A stretch of DNA of 11,282 nt, from NCBI GenBank assembly GCA_021786215.1, contig JAJYNT010000137.1, positions 1-11,282 on the forward strand. The letters run 5' to 3'. Shown piece by piece: positions 1-7,704 of the stretch (position 1 is the first letter of the stretch; every line of letters begins with the position of its first letter). A program made the translations under genes and the position numbers. Under the pieces are notes generated by a model that saw only the letters and a program-made list of their open reading frames with translations, was not told the origin of the DNA and ran no database searches. The stretch is from Chloroflexota bacterium (lineage in GTDB: Bacteria; Chloroflexota; UBA6077).

Positions 1-1
1 G

Positions 2-490
2 CTGACCGTGTCGGATCTCACCTCTCGGGTGATGCCCTACCTGGAGGCGGCCGGGCTGGCCACCGAGCGGGATCGAGGCTACGTGGAGCAGGTGATCCCC
101 CTGGTTCAGGAGCGGATCCGCAAGCTGAGCGACGCCGTCGAGTTCACCGACTTCTTCTTCGCCGATAGCCTGGAGTTCGATAGCTCGCTGCTGATCCAGA
201 AGGGGATGACGGCGGAAAGCAGCCTGGCAGCGTTGCGAGCGGCCAGGGAGCGGGTAGCCGGCCTTGCCCGCTGGGACCGAACCGCTCTGGAGGAGCTGCT
301 CCGTCCCCTTGCCGAGGAGCTGGGGGTGAAGACGGGTCAGCTCTTCGGGGTCCTCAGGGTAGCCAGCACCGGCCGGACCGCTGCCCCGCCCCTCTTCGAG
401 ACCATGGAGGTGTTGGGCAGGGAGAGGGTGATGCCCAGACTGGATGCGGCCGAAGCCAGGCTGCAGAAGCTGGCAGCATTGACAAAGTAG
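2..490 (+). CDS. gltX: Glutamyl-tRNA synthetase, C-terminal part (5' truncated by window)
   Basis: Charges tRNA-Glu with glutamate in the cytoplasm. Only about the last 162 residues are visible; the full enzyme is usually 470-500 residues. The frame is open to the window edge (CTG ACC GTG TCG...), so the GTG at 8 is probably an internal valine, not a start. This part is the alpha-helical anticodon-binding region. Family-typical stretches are the 'YVEQVIPLVQERIRKLSDAVEFTDFFF' segment, the LLIQKGM segment, EELLRPLAEELGVKTGQLFG, and the terminal GRTAAPPLFETMEVLGRER block, which ends about 20 residues before the stop. The catalytic HIGH and KMSKS motifs lie upstream, outside the window. It is a housekeeping gene and probably unrelated to the glycan genes that follow. 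It converges on the minus-strand gene at 848. Recognition is from memory of the family; confidence is high for GltX and moderate for a Chloroflexota origin. Confidence 0.88.
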   Translation: MTVSDLTSRVMPYLEAAGLATERDRGYVEQVIPLVQERIRKLSDAVEFTDFFFADSLEFDSSLLIQKGMTAESSLAALRAARERVAGLARWDRTALEELLRPLAEELGVKTGQLFGVLRVASTGRTAAPPLFETMEVLGRERVMPRLDAAEARLQKLAALTK

Positions 491-847
491 CGCCCAGCAG
501 GGCTTGGGAGGGCGAGGCTCCTGCCGAGCCGCATCGGGTGGCTCGTCGGAAGGCTGGCTCTCCCGCAACTGTTGCCCGATCTCACGCCCTGGTGAACCGT
601 GCTCCCACCCTCCTCTCGTGGTCCATTCCTTGCCAGGGACAGGACCCATGCCCGCGACGGCGCTGGTGCAGCACGCGCCAGAACGACGTCGCCGAGCCAG
701 CGAGGCGTCGGAATCCACACGTCGATCCAGAGGCTCGACCTCAGAGTGTGAGGGCACTCAAGCTCTTGCTGCCGTCTGGATGGAGAGGAGTCTGCCGCCG
801 AATACCGCGCTCGCGGCGCAGATCAACCCAGGACTGCCCAAACGCCC
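491..847. other. Convergent intergenic spacer, no gene seen
   Basis: This stretch separates gltX (+) from the minus-strand membrane glycosyltransferase. Open frames cross it on both strands, but their translations are rich in Arg, Pro, Ser and Cys with no recognisable domain and no good ribosome binding site, as expected of GC-rich non-coding DNA. Small inverted repeats are present: CGAGCC/GGCTCG at 525-530 and 540-545, CCGCG/CGCGG at 805-809 and 812-816, and GCCCCT/AGGGGC at 844-849 and 851-856, the last overlapping the minus-strand stop codon. None is followed by a T-run, so none is a convincing intrinsic terminator, although two convergent genes should end here. No tRNA or other RNA gene was recognised. 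Confidence 0.6.
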
Positions 848-2365
848 CTAAGGGGCTATTCGCTTGAACTGCCAGTCCTCCCACACAAACCCATAGGTGT
901 TCGGAGCGCCCTTCAGTTCCTCGTGGAACAACCGCTCCACCTCTTCTCTGGTATAGCCCTCGACCCTCAACGTGCGATCTCCGTACACCACCTTTACTGC
1001 CTCCCGGAGCCCATGTCTCCAGACTTCAGCATTGGTGTTCTGAATGGTATCCAGAGCACCGCCAAATACGATCTTGGCTCCTTTGGGCAACTCGGGCTGC
1101 GTCTCCTTGAGCTGCACCAAGCTCCTGTGGGCCATCAGCCCCGCCTGCTGCCGCCAGAAGAGCTGTCGTTGAGACTCCGCAAAGGAGAGCGCCACAAAGA
1201 GGGGGAGTATCGCCAGAACCGCCACGGCGGCACCTCGGGCATGTCCCACGAGGTGCCGGTACAAGTCAACCAGGCTGTTGGCAACGGCCAGCGAGAAGAA
1301 CATTAGGGGCACGTACAGATACCGATAGCCCTGACCGTTTACCAACAGCAAGGGAGTCGTACTGAGGAAGAAGGCAACCAGTGAGAACCTTGACAGCCAG
1401 CCACCGCAACTCCAAAGCAGAGCCACCGCTACGACCACCAGCCCGGAAGCCAAGAGAAGACCGAAAGCGTCGGTCATACTCACCAGCCGGATGAAGCCAT
1501 TCTGATCGAACGGTGCCAGAAGGAGGTCCCGGGTTAGGCTAAAGGAACTGCTCTCCAGGGAGGGCACCACCGTGGACACCGGATAGAAGAACAGGTTGCG
1601 CACGATCCACGGGCCAGACTGGTAGTGATAACCCTCCCCTTCTGTGAACCTGAGGGCGTGGATCTGCAGTGGGACCATCGCCAGCAGGAGAACCCCAAGA
1701 ACCACGAGTCGCTGCCGGAAGCCCTGGAAGGAGCCTCGTTTGCGAGAATAGAAGAGGTCGAGGCCAGCGAGGATGGCGAACCAGGGCAAGGCAGTCACCT
1801 GAGTCAGGGAGGCACCAAGGAGTGCCACCATGGCGCCGACGCCCCACCGGGCCCGACTTGTCTGCAGGTAGCGAACATATAGAGCGAAAGCCATGGCGCC
1901 GAAGAAACCAGCCACCGGGTGGGTGATGGCGCCGAGCCATCCCACCCCTTCCGTACTGGCAAAATGAACTGCGAAGATCGAGGCTGCAGCCGTTGCCTTG
2001 AGCCGGCTTCCCGTCAACTGCAATGCCGCAGCAAAAAGAAAAAGAGTGGTCCCCAGGTGGAATCCGATGAGCGTCAAGTTGTATCGCTCTGGGTCGAAGC
2101 CACCCAGCTTGAAGGCAAGCCACAGGACTGCGGTATGGACCGGGGCATAGTAGAGCGTGGAGTTGATCCGATGTGGAAGCTGCCTGAAAGGTAGAAGGTC
2201 TGCCAGACTCCAATCCGGCTCGCTAATGGACCCAACCAGCCACCATGAATCCGCGACGAAGTAGTTGTGGATCCAGAGAATGTAGTTGCCTACCGCAAGA
2301 ACGGCAACCACCAGGGCACAGAACAGATGGGACTTGCGGAGGCTTGAACGAGTGGAAGAGATCAC
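848..2365 (-). CDS. PMT/GT39-like GT-C family membrane glycosyltransferase
   Basis: Predicted integral-membrane glycosyltransferase of the GT-C fold, which typically transfers a sugar from a polyprenyl phosphate on the outer face of the membrane. The N-terminus is short and basic, followed by TM1 (SHLFCALVVAVLAVGNYIL) and then a loop holding the candidate catalytic Asp in YFVADSWWLVG. Further on come the PMT-type segments NSTLYYAPVH, FHLGTTLFLFAAAL, and IFAVHFASTEGVGWLGAIT (compare the 'HPVHVEAVAWISGR' region of PMT/TMTC-like proteins). About ten hydrophobic helices are followed by a soluble tail of roughly 85-90 residues (IVFGGALDTIQN...YGFVWEDW). The open frame extends upstream to ATG 2575 (575 codons), but I choose GTG 2365 (505 codons). 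GAGG sits 8 nt upstream of it, the protein then starts directly before TM1, and a TTGTCT-17-TATAAT promoter lies inside the skipped 5' part. The ATG at 2575 has AGGAG with no spacer. Acceptor and donor sugars are unknown. Confidence 0.72.
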   Translation of the reverse strand: MISSTRSSLRKSHLFCALVVAVLAVGNYILWIHNYFVADSWWLVGSISEPDWSLADLLPFRQLPHRINSTLYYAPVHTAVLWLAFKLGGFDPERYNLTLIGFHLGTTLFLFAAALQLTGSRLKATAAASIFAVHFASTEGVGWLGAITHPVAGFFGAMAFALYVRYLQTSRARWGVGAMVALLGASLTQVTALPWFAILAGLDLFYSRKRGSFQGFRQRLVVLGVLLLAMVPLQIHALRFTEGEGYHYQSGPWIVRNLFFYPVSTVVPSLESSSFSLTRDLLLAPFDQNGFIRLVSMTDAFGLLLASGLVVVAVALLWSCGGWLSRFSLVAFFLSTTPLLLVNGQGYRYLYVPLMFFSLAVANSLVDLYRHLVGHARGAAVAVLAILPLFVALSFAESQRQLFWRQQAGLMAHRSLVQLKETQPELPKGAKIVFGGALDTIQNTNAEVWRHGLREAVKVVYGDRTLRVEGYTREEVERLFHEELKGAPNTYGFVWEDWQFKRIAP

Positions 2366-2468
2366 AGTCAGTACCTCATTGGTATCGGAGAGCCTGATAA
2401 CAAGGAAGCATGTGGGAAATGCGGCAAACGATGAGCCTGTCAGCCGAAACCAGTGCAGGACCGGAGGG

Positions 2469-2497
2469 ATTATACAAGGCGACCCCGGCAGAGACAA
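2469..2497 (-). promoter_or_regulatory. Sigma-70-type promoter for the minus-strand GT-C gene
   Basis: Read on the minus strand, TTGTCT (2497-2492, 4/6 match to TTGACA) is followed after exactly 17 nt by TATAAT (2474-2469, perfect). Transcription would begin near 2462, about 97 nt ahead of the GTG at 2365. The site lies downstream of the ATG at 2575, so a transcript from it could not use that ATG. It is one of two strong sigma-70 matches found in the window. Confidence 0.6.
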
Positions 2498-2654
2498 CCG
2501 AATGTACTCGTTCGCTACCTCCGTAACGCTCCTCCATTCCAGTGACACTGTTGGTTCCTCAGATCGGGATTTCATCTCCTGATCAACCTTCTAGATGGCC
2601 TCTTTCGACAGACCGTCAAAACAGGAGTCGACGCGGCGGCGAAAACAGCCGACA

Positions 2655-2663
2655 TGCTACAAT
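2655..2663 (+). promoter_or_regulatory. Candidate extended -10 element upstream of GT-C gene A
   Basis: TGCTACAAT fits the extended -10 pattern TGnTAnnnT (5/6 to TATAAT). No acceptable -35 is seen 16-18 nt upstream, which extended -10 promoters can tolerate. The start of transcription would be near 2670, giving a leader of about 107 nt before ATG 2778. It faces away from the minus-strand promoter at 2469-2497, as expected of a divergent control region. The evidence is weak because only one element is present. Confidence 0.35.
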
Positions 2664-2777
2664 AGCTACCCTGCTGCCAGGCTTGGACCACATCTGATGC
2701 ACACAGCAGGAATACCAGCTCTCCTCATGTTCAGAGAACTTCAAGAGACAAACCAGCCGTAACGGACACTGCAGACT

Positions 2778-4769
2778 ATGCCGATAGCAGAGTGGTCATC
2801 CGTTCTGAAGTCAGGCCTTGACACTCGCTCTTGGATCTTAACGGCGTTTCTCGAGGCGGCCTGCGCCGCCGCCCTCATGGCGCGCATCGCCTTCGGGCCG
2901 ATGTCTGCATCACCGCAGCCACTGCTATGGCTTGCCGGAGCAGGCGTCTGGATGGCCCTGTATCTTCGGATCACGCTGTGGAGCACCCTTTCCATACTCT
3001 CGCAGGAAGCATCAACGGATCGCCACGCGCATTGGCGCCTTTGGGTGTCGACCATCCCACTCCTGGTGCTCTCCCTGCTGGGCACCACGCTGCTCCAAGT
3101 CCGACCGGGGCTTAACGACTGGGTTTGGCGCGTCCTTTCGCCGATTCAGCCCTTCCCAGTAGTCGCCACAGCTGTTGGCCTTCTCTTTGTTTGGTTGCTG
3201 AAGCTGCTGGCGGTCCATGGTACCGATATGGGAACAGGCGATGCTCGCAGTCGAGCTTGGGGATGGTCCGCCGATGTTGCCATGCCGACAGCCCTGCTGC
3301 TCATCGGCATCCTCCAGGCCAGCGCATTCCTGGTGCCCATCGGCAACGCCTTTCTGCGTTTCTGGGCCATCGCCGATGCCCTTGGGGCCGGCACCCCTTA
3401 CCCCGTTACCGCCACAGAGCCGGGGCCGATGGAAGCCGGAAGCCCGCCCTACGTCTACGACCTTCCTCTCTTTCCTTTGATGCTGAGAGCTTCCTTCGCT
3501 CTTCTTGGACACAACTCCGCCGCTGCCCACATGCCGGCAGCCTTGGCCAACGCGTTGTTTCCACTGTCTCTATATCTCCTCATACGAGAAGCGACCGGCT
3601 CAAGGTCAACGGCCATCACGTTCGGCGCCCTGGGCTCCCTTTTCCCGTTCCTCCGCTTCTGGGTGCTTAACCTGCCCGACCCCGATCCCCTTCTGCTCAC
3701 CAGCGCCTGCTTCGCGGCCTACTTCTACCTGCGTGCGCTGAGCAGACCTCGAGCCTCCGCCTTGTGGGTCGTCGCGGGCTTGGTCGCGGGTGTCCTCAGC
3801 CTCTCACGCCCGGAGGGCATCCTCTACGCCGGCTTCCTGGTGCTGGGAATAGCGTTGTCCCGTCCCCAGGCCAGGCAGTTTGGAATGTACCTGTTCTGTC
3901 TGGCGCTGTTCCTGGTGCCGATGGTGGCTGCCTGGATGCTCAACTTCGGTTTCCTATGGCCGCAGAACTACAACGGTACCCTGCAACTCGATTACCCTCT
4001 GCAGAACTTTCGGATCCTGGACGATCGAGGGGCGCTCCAAATCTACCAAGGAGGGTTGGGCGTATATGGGATCTGGGCCCTGGCGCTGCTGGCCTTGTTC
4101 ATCGGGCTGGTGCTCTTCGGCACCGTTGCGATGGCCATCAAGGATCGTCGCCTCCTGGCGATCGCCCTGCCCGGCATAGGGAACACCGTAACCATCTTCT
4201 TCGCAAACCCCTACATCCCCAACACCTTCCACTTCGCCGATTTCTTCCGCCACGCCTCTCTTGGACTACCGTTCCTCATCTTCACCGTAGCCTACGGCTT
4301 CCACATGGTGTACCAGCATCTAGTTGTCCGCCGAAGATGGGCGCTCGTTGCTTACCTGGGCCTGTTTCTACTGACTGCATCTGTGGTCCGAGAAGGCGAT
4401 ATTCTCGCCAACCCCACCGCGACCCATCGACCAGGCCAACCCTACGCCACCCAGGCCCTGGCCACATATACCTACCTATCCATGCAGACCATCCTGGAGC
4501 ACCCTGTGCCACTGCCTGAGATGACCTACCATCCGGATGGAGCCGCGACCGTGGCCTATCCCACTTTCATGAGATGGCCTGAGGATATCCTGGAATTCTA
4601 TGGGCCGCTGGATATGGCCTTCGACAGCGATTTCCGGCCCTTTGGATACGCTTCGGTGATAGCGTTCCTGCTGGCGTTGGCCTTCTCCCTACTGGCCGGT
4701 GGCGATTCGCCAGAGGCCGGTCCCGAAGCCTTCAAAAGAGCCAAGATCAGCCGGGACGGACGGGATTGA
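2778..4769 (+). CDS. GT-C-like polytopic membrane glycosyltransferase, paralog A
   Basis: A 663-residue membrane protein with about 12 or more hydrophobic helices, probably a GT-C family glycosyltransferase (PMT_2/ArnT-like) at the cytoplasmic membrane. Four helices (about residues 19-40, 47-72, 89-107 and 125-146) precede the GT-C-like core, which starts with a helix at about 171-188. The following loop carries N190 where the family usually has a catalytic Asp, plus D200, E214 and D228. Other core marks are GHNSAAAH (244-251), LRFWVLNLPDPDPLLLT (292-308, resembling the PMT_2 'pDalll' segment), SRPEGILYAG (343-352) and NFGFLWPQNYNGTL (389-402). A polar stretch from about 538 to 622, with REGDILANPTATHRPG at 538-553, precedes a final helix. 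ATG 2778 is the first usual start after an in-frame TAA at 2760; its ribosome site is weak. The stop overlaps the start of paralog B. The specific substrate is unknown. Confidence 0.75.
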   Translation: MPIAEWSSVLKSGLDTRSWILTAFLEAACAAALMARIAFGPMSASPQPLLWLAGAGVWMALYLRITLWSTLSILSQEASTDRHAHWRLWVSTIPLLVLSLLGTTLLQVRPGLNDWVWRVLSPIQPFPVVATAVGLLFVWLLKLLAVHGTDMGTGDARSRAWGWSADVAMPTALLLIGILQASAFLVPIGNAFLRFWAIADALGAGTPYPVTATEPGPMEAGSPPYVYDLPLFPLMLRASFALLGHNSAAAHMPAALANALFPLSLYLLIREATGSRSTAITFGALGSLFPFLRFWVLNLPDPDPLLLTSACFAAYFYLRALSRPRASALWVVAGLVAGVLSLSRPEGILYAGFLVLGIALSRPQARQFGMYLFCLALFLVPMVAAWMLNFGFLWPQNYNGTLQLDYPLQNFRILDDRGALQIYQGGLGVYGIWALALLALFIGLVLFGTVAMAIKDRRLLAIALPGIGNTVTIFFANPYIPNTFHFADFFRHASLGLPFLIFTVAYGFHMVYQHLVVRRRWALVAYLGLFLLTASVVREGDILANPTATHRPGQPYATQALATYTYLSMQTILEHPVPLPEMTYHPDGAATVAYPTFMRWPEDILEFYGPLDMAFDSDFRPFGYASVIAFLLALAFSLLAGGDSPEAGPEAFKRAKISRDGRD

Positions 4770-6745
4770 CTGCGGACATGAACACGTGGACGCCACCACA
4801 GAAGCCAATTGGTGCAATCAACACCAAGTTGCAGTTGGGCAGCTATGCGGCTCTGACTTTGCTGGAGGCGGGCATCGCCGCCTATTGCATGGCGCGGATT
4901 GTCCTTGGCCCAGTGTCGCAATTCGCTTATCCGTCGCTGTGGCTTTTGTGGGCCATAACCGCACTGACGGTCTTCTGCGGCATGTCCCTGTGCATCATCC
5001 TTCCGCTCCTGTCCGGAGACCTCCGCGGGATCAGCCACGGAATCCCACTCTGGATGGCGGACATCCCCGTTCTCGTCATTCTATCAGCCGAACTGATAGT
5101 GCTTCAGCTCAGACCAGACTTGGGCAGCTGGCCCTGGCATCTCTTCTCCCCTCTGGAGCCGTTCCCGTCTGTGGGAATGCTCCTCGGGGTCCTGTTGCTG
5201 TTCCTGCTGAAGCTACTCGCAGTCACCTTCCTCCTGCATGGCAAGAGTCCTGTGAAGCACCGCATCTACGCCGGGTCGGCCGACGTCGCTGTACCCCTAG
5301 CCATGTTGCTGATCGGAATCCTGCAAGCCTCGGTTTACCTGGTGCCTTTGGGAGACCTGTTCCCTCGAGTCTGGGCGGTCGCGGATGCCATCGCATCGGG
5401 CATCAGCTATCCAGTCACCATCACCGAGGCTCCCACCGTCATCGCGGGAGGTCCTCCCTACATTTACGATCTTCCGCTGTCTCCCCTGCTGCTGAGGGCC
5501 GCCTTCGCACTAGTCGGACACAACTCCGCAGCAGCCCACCTCCCTTCCTTTCTCGCCAGTGTTCTGTTCCCGCTGTCTATCTACCTACTGTTGCGGACCG
5601 CCATCGGCTCGAGACTGACTGCCCTGGTGTTCGCGACACTGGCATCTCTTTTCCCCTACTTGCGGTTCTGGGTGCTCAACTTGCCAGACCCTGACCCTCT
5701 TCTTCTGACAGGTGTGTGCCTTGCCGCCCATACCTATCTTCGCGCGCTGAATGGAAGAGAACGGCCACGACGGTGGGCCATCGCCGGCATCGCCAGCGGG
5801 CTACTCAGCCTAACTCGTCCCGAAGGCATCCTCTACGCAGGCTGCCTCGCTGTTGGGATGGTGGCGTCCCGCCCCAAGAGAAGACTCCTCGCTGTCTACA
5901 TCCTGTCCTTCGCCGCTGTCCTGGTACCGATGTCGGCTGTCTGGATGGTCAACTTCGGGTTCCTCTGGCCCCAGAACTACAATGGCACCCTGCGCTGGGA
6001 CCATCCCATCCAGAACTATGACATTCTTCGAGGTGCCGATGCCCTGGGCTTCTACCAACGAGGTCTGGGCCTAGATGCCCCGTGGGCACTGGCTTTCCTC
6101 GTCCTGTGTTTCGTGGCCGTCCTGCTCGGTGTTGTAGCGATGGCTTTCAAAGGCAGGCAGCTCTTAGCGCTTGCTGTGTCGGGCATCGGAAACAGCGTGG
6201 CGGTGTTCTTCATCAGCCCTGCGGTGACCAACACCTCCCACTTTGCGGACTTCTTTCGGCATGCTTCCTTTGGACTGCCCTTCCTGTTGCTCACCGCAGC
6301 CTATGGCCTTCACACGTCTTTTCATCGCCTGGCATCTCGAAGACCCTTCGCCATCGCCAGGCATGTGGGGTTGGTACTCCTGATACTGATAGTAGCCCGC
6401 GAGGGCGATATCCTCGCCAACCCAACCGCCACGCACCGTCCAGGGTCTACCCAGGTGCTGACCGACAACGGCTATCTGTCGATACAGACCGTTCTGGAGC
6501 ACCCGATGCCGTTGCCCGCGATGACCTACTATCGCGAGGGCAGGCTGGAGATCGCGTACCCAGTCTCCATGGCGTGGCCTGAGGATGCGATCGCCTTCTT
6601 CAGACCGTTGGACATGACCTTCGATGATCGGGCGCGTCCCTTCGGATACGCATCAGTGGTCGCGTTCCTCCTGGCTCTCGGTTTCGCCCTGTTGGCCGAA
6701 CCCGGACTCACCAACTCAGGACTCCAGAGCAGTAGACCCAGATAG
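4766..6745 (+). CDS. GT-C-like polytopic membrane glycosyltransferase, paralog B
   Basis: A 659-residue tandem paralog of the preceding gene, about 60% identical in the core by eye, with the same order of features: four leading helices (about residues 25-160), a GT-C-like core from about 178, and a polar stretch from about 545 to 627 before the last helix. Conserved blocks include YDLPLSP (234-240), GHNSAAAH (251-258), LRFWVLNLPDPDPLLLT (299-315), RPEGILYAG (351-359), NFGFLWPQNYNGTL (396-409), SHFADFFRHASFGLPFL (491-507) and REGDILANPTATHRPG (545-560). Unlike paralog A it has Asp (D197) at the presumed catalytic position after the first core helix. The TTG at 4766 overlaps the previous stop as TTGA, which suggests translational coupling. 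ATG 4778, four codons later, is an equally possible start, and no strong ribosome site decides between them. Role inferred as lipid-linked-sugar transfer on the outer membrane face; substrate unknown. Confidence 0.75.
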   Translation: MTADMNTWTPPQKPIGAINTKLQLGSYAALTLLEAGIAAYCMARIVLGPVSQFAYPSLWLLWAITALTVFCGMSLCIILPLLSGDLRGISHGIPLWMADIPVLVILSAELIVLQLRPDLGSWPWHLFSPLEPFPSVGMLLGVLLLFLLKLLAVTFLLHGKSPVKHRIYAGSADVAVPLAMLLIGILQASVYLVPLGDLFPRVWAVADAIASGISYPVTITEAPTVIAGGPPYIYDLPLSPLLLRAAFALVGHNSAAAHLPSFLASVLFPLSIYLLLRTAIGSRLTALVFATLASLFPYLRFWVLNLPDPDPLLLTGVCLAAHTYLRALNGRERPRRWAIAGIASGLLSLTRPEGILYAGCLAVGMVASRPKRRLLAVYILSFAAVLVPMSAVWMVNFGFLWPQNYNGTLRWDHPIQNYDILRGADALGFYQRGLGLDAPWALAFLVLCFVAVLLGVVAMAFKGRQLLALAVSGIGNSVAVFFISPAVTNTSHFADFFRHASFGLPFLLLTAAYGLHTSFHRLASRRPFAIARHVGLVLLILIVAREGDILANPTATHRPGSTQVLTDNGYLSIQTVLEHPMPLPAMTYYREGRLEIAYPVSMAWPEDAIAFFRPLDMTFDDRARPFGYASVVAFLLALGFALLAEPGLTNSGLQSSRPR

Positions 6746-6795
6746 GTCGAAGGGGCATCGACAGCATGATCAGGTCTGATGGAGGCATACTTTCA

Positions 6796-6861
6796 ATGCT
6801 GGACGGTCGTAGATCGGGCAGAGCGAAATCCTATCTCCGACAACAGGCAGGCGCAGGGTGA
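6796..6861 (+). CDS. Possible 21-codon leader ORF coupled to the next gene
   Basis: ATG 6796 is preceded by a perfect GGAGG (6781-6785) with a 10-nt spacer. The frame runs 21 codons (starting MLDGRRSGRAK, rich in Arg and Gly) to a TGA at 6859-6861. This TGA overlaps the GTG start of the following gene as GTGA, the classic arrangement for translational coupling. The following gene has no comparable ribosome site of its own. The peptide resembles nothing I know. It may be a real leader that delivers ribosomes to the next gene, or a chance reading frame in a GC-rich spacer. Confidence 0.25.
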   Translation: MLDGRRSGRAKSYLRQQAGAG

Positions 6862-7694
6862 CAAGAACCCAGGACAATCGAGGGCCTATCGTTGGAGTGA
6901 CGCTCTCTGGAATTGGCATCTTCTCTTGGGCTGTGCTCTACACTTCCTTGGAGCTCGGCAGGACCACACCCACAACCGTAAGTAGAGCGTGGCTGGCAAT
7001 GCTCCTTGGCCTGGGAGCCGCTCTGTTGATTTGGCAGTCTCTATTCGCCTTGTGGCTCAGGCATGTCTCAGGTCTGCCCGTTCACATCTTGATCGCTAAG
7101 GTCTCCGCCCCAGCCATCGCGTTACTGTTCTGCGCTCCCTTTTCGATCGCGGCGTACCAATCGGACGAAACCTTCCACTACCTGACCGGGAACCCGATAC
7201 CCAATGCCCTTGTACGTTGGACTCCGTTGCTGATCATGTTGGTTTATCAAGAGGCAACTCTGGTGTGGAACGCCAGCCTCGACGGCCGAGTTGCGCCTTG
7301 GCTGCATAAGAAACATGCCGCGCCTCTCCTCATCTTCGCCGCCTTCGCGAGTCTCTACATCTTCAGTGCTGGCGGCCACCTCTATAGCCCGGATGAGCGC
7401 TACATGTATGCAGCGACCGAGAAGCTTGGCGAGTGGGTACCTATCGAGGCTCTCAACGGGGCAGGCGAGCCCCACCCGGATGGAATCCAGCCTGGTTACT
7501 ACAAGTACGGCCTTGTTCCGTCCTTGTTGGCGCTTCCACCCTATTGGATTTCCAGGGCGGTCGGCCTAAGTAGCTTGAGGAAAAACGTTGCAGTGCGGCT
7601 GAAAAGGGTGGCATTGGGCAGCAGCCTGATCGTGGCCCTGATCCTAGCGGCCGGCGCGGTCTGGGTCTCCGGATCACCCCTCGGCATTTGCTGA
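6858..7694 (+). CDS. GT-C glycosyltransferase, N-terminal fragment (C-terminally truncated)
   Basis: A 278-codon frame that looks like only the first part of a GT-C membrane glycosyltransferase. Four leading helices (about residues 11-33, 44-68, 77-100 and 118-137) are followed by a core helix (155-171). Next comes a canonical catalytic loop, HLYSPDERYMYAATEKLGEW (174-193), in which D179-E180 match the family's Asp-Glu pair. YYKYGLVPSLLALPPYW (214-230) is the usual next segment, then the helix VALGSSLIVALILAAGAVW (251-269). Family members continue with seven or more further helices; here the frame ends eight residues later in GSPLGIC. The lost part appears to have been replaced by the C-terminal half of a YfhO gene starting in another frame. 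GTG 6858 is the start, overlapping a possible leader ORF. As it stands the protein is probably non-functional, unless it works as a fragment. Confidence 0.6.
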   Translation: MTRTQDNRGPIVGVTLSGIGIFSWAVLYTSLELGRTTPTTVSRAWLAMLLGLGAALLIWQSLFALWLRHVSGLPVHILIAKVSAPAIALLFCAPFSIAAYQSDETFHYLTGNPIPNALVRWTPLLIMLVYQEATLVWNASLDGRVAPWLHKKHAAPLLIFAAFASLYIFSAGGHLYSPDERYMYAATEKLGEWVPIEALNGAGEPHPDGIQPGYYKYGLVPSLLALPPYWISRAVGLSSLRKNVAVRLKRVALGSSLIVALILAAGAVWVSGSPLGIC

Positions 7695-7704
7695 TGCGCA
7701 CAGG

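Noticed and set aside
805..856. GC-rich inverted repeats at 805-816 and 844-856 as terminators for the convergent genes
   Set aside because: Stems are only 5-6 bp with 1-3 nt loops, and no T-run follows on either strand.
504..867. Two overlapping plus-strand open frames of 109-115 codons in the gltX spacer
   Set aside because: Compositions are Arg/Pro/Ser/Cys-rich with no domain, no ribosome site decides a start, and they overlap each other in different frames. They look like chance frames in GC-rich DNA.
2614..2619. TTGACG on the minus strand as a -35 for the minus-strand GT-C gene
   Set aside because: No acceptable -10 lies 16-18 nt downstream on that strand, and a much better promoter is present at 2469-2497.
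3012..4519. Long open frames inside paralog A in other frames, including one of 251 codons on the same strand
   Set aside because: Shadows of a well supported membrane protein. Their translations are low-complexity and rich in Arg, Pro and His, and the real frame is confirmed by conservation with paralog B.
6758..6791. TCGACA and CATACT as a promoter before the 6858 gene
   Set aside because: The spacer is 22 nt, too long for a sigma-70 promoter, and the -10 matches only 4/6.
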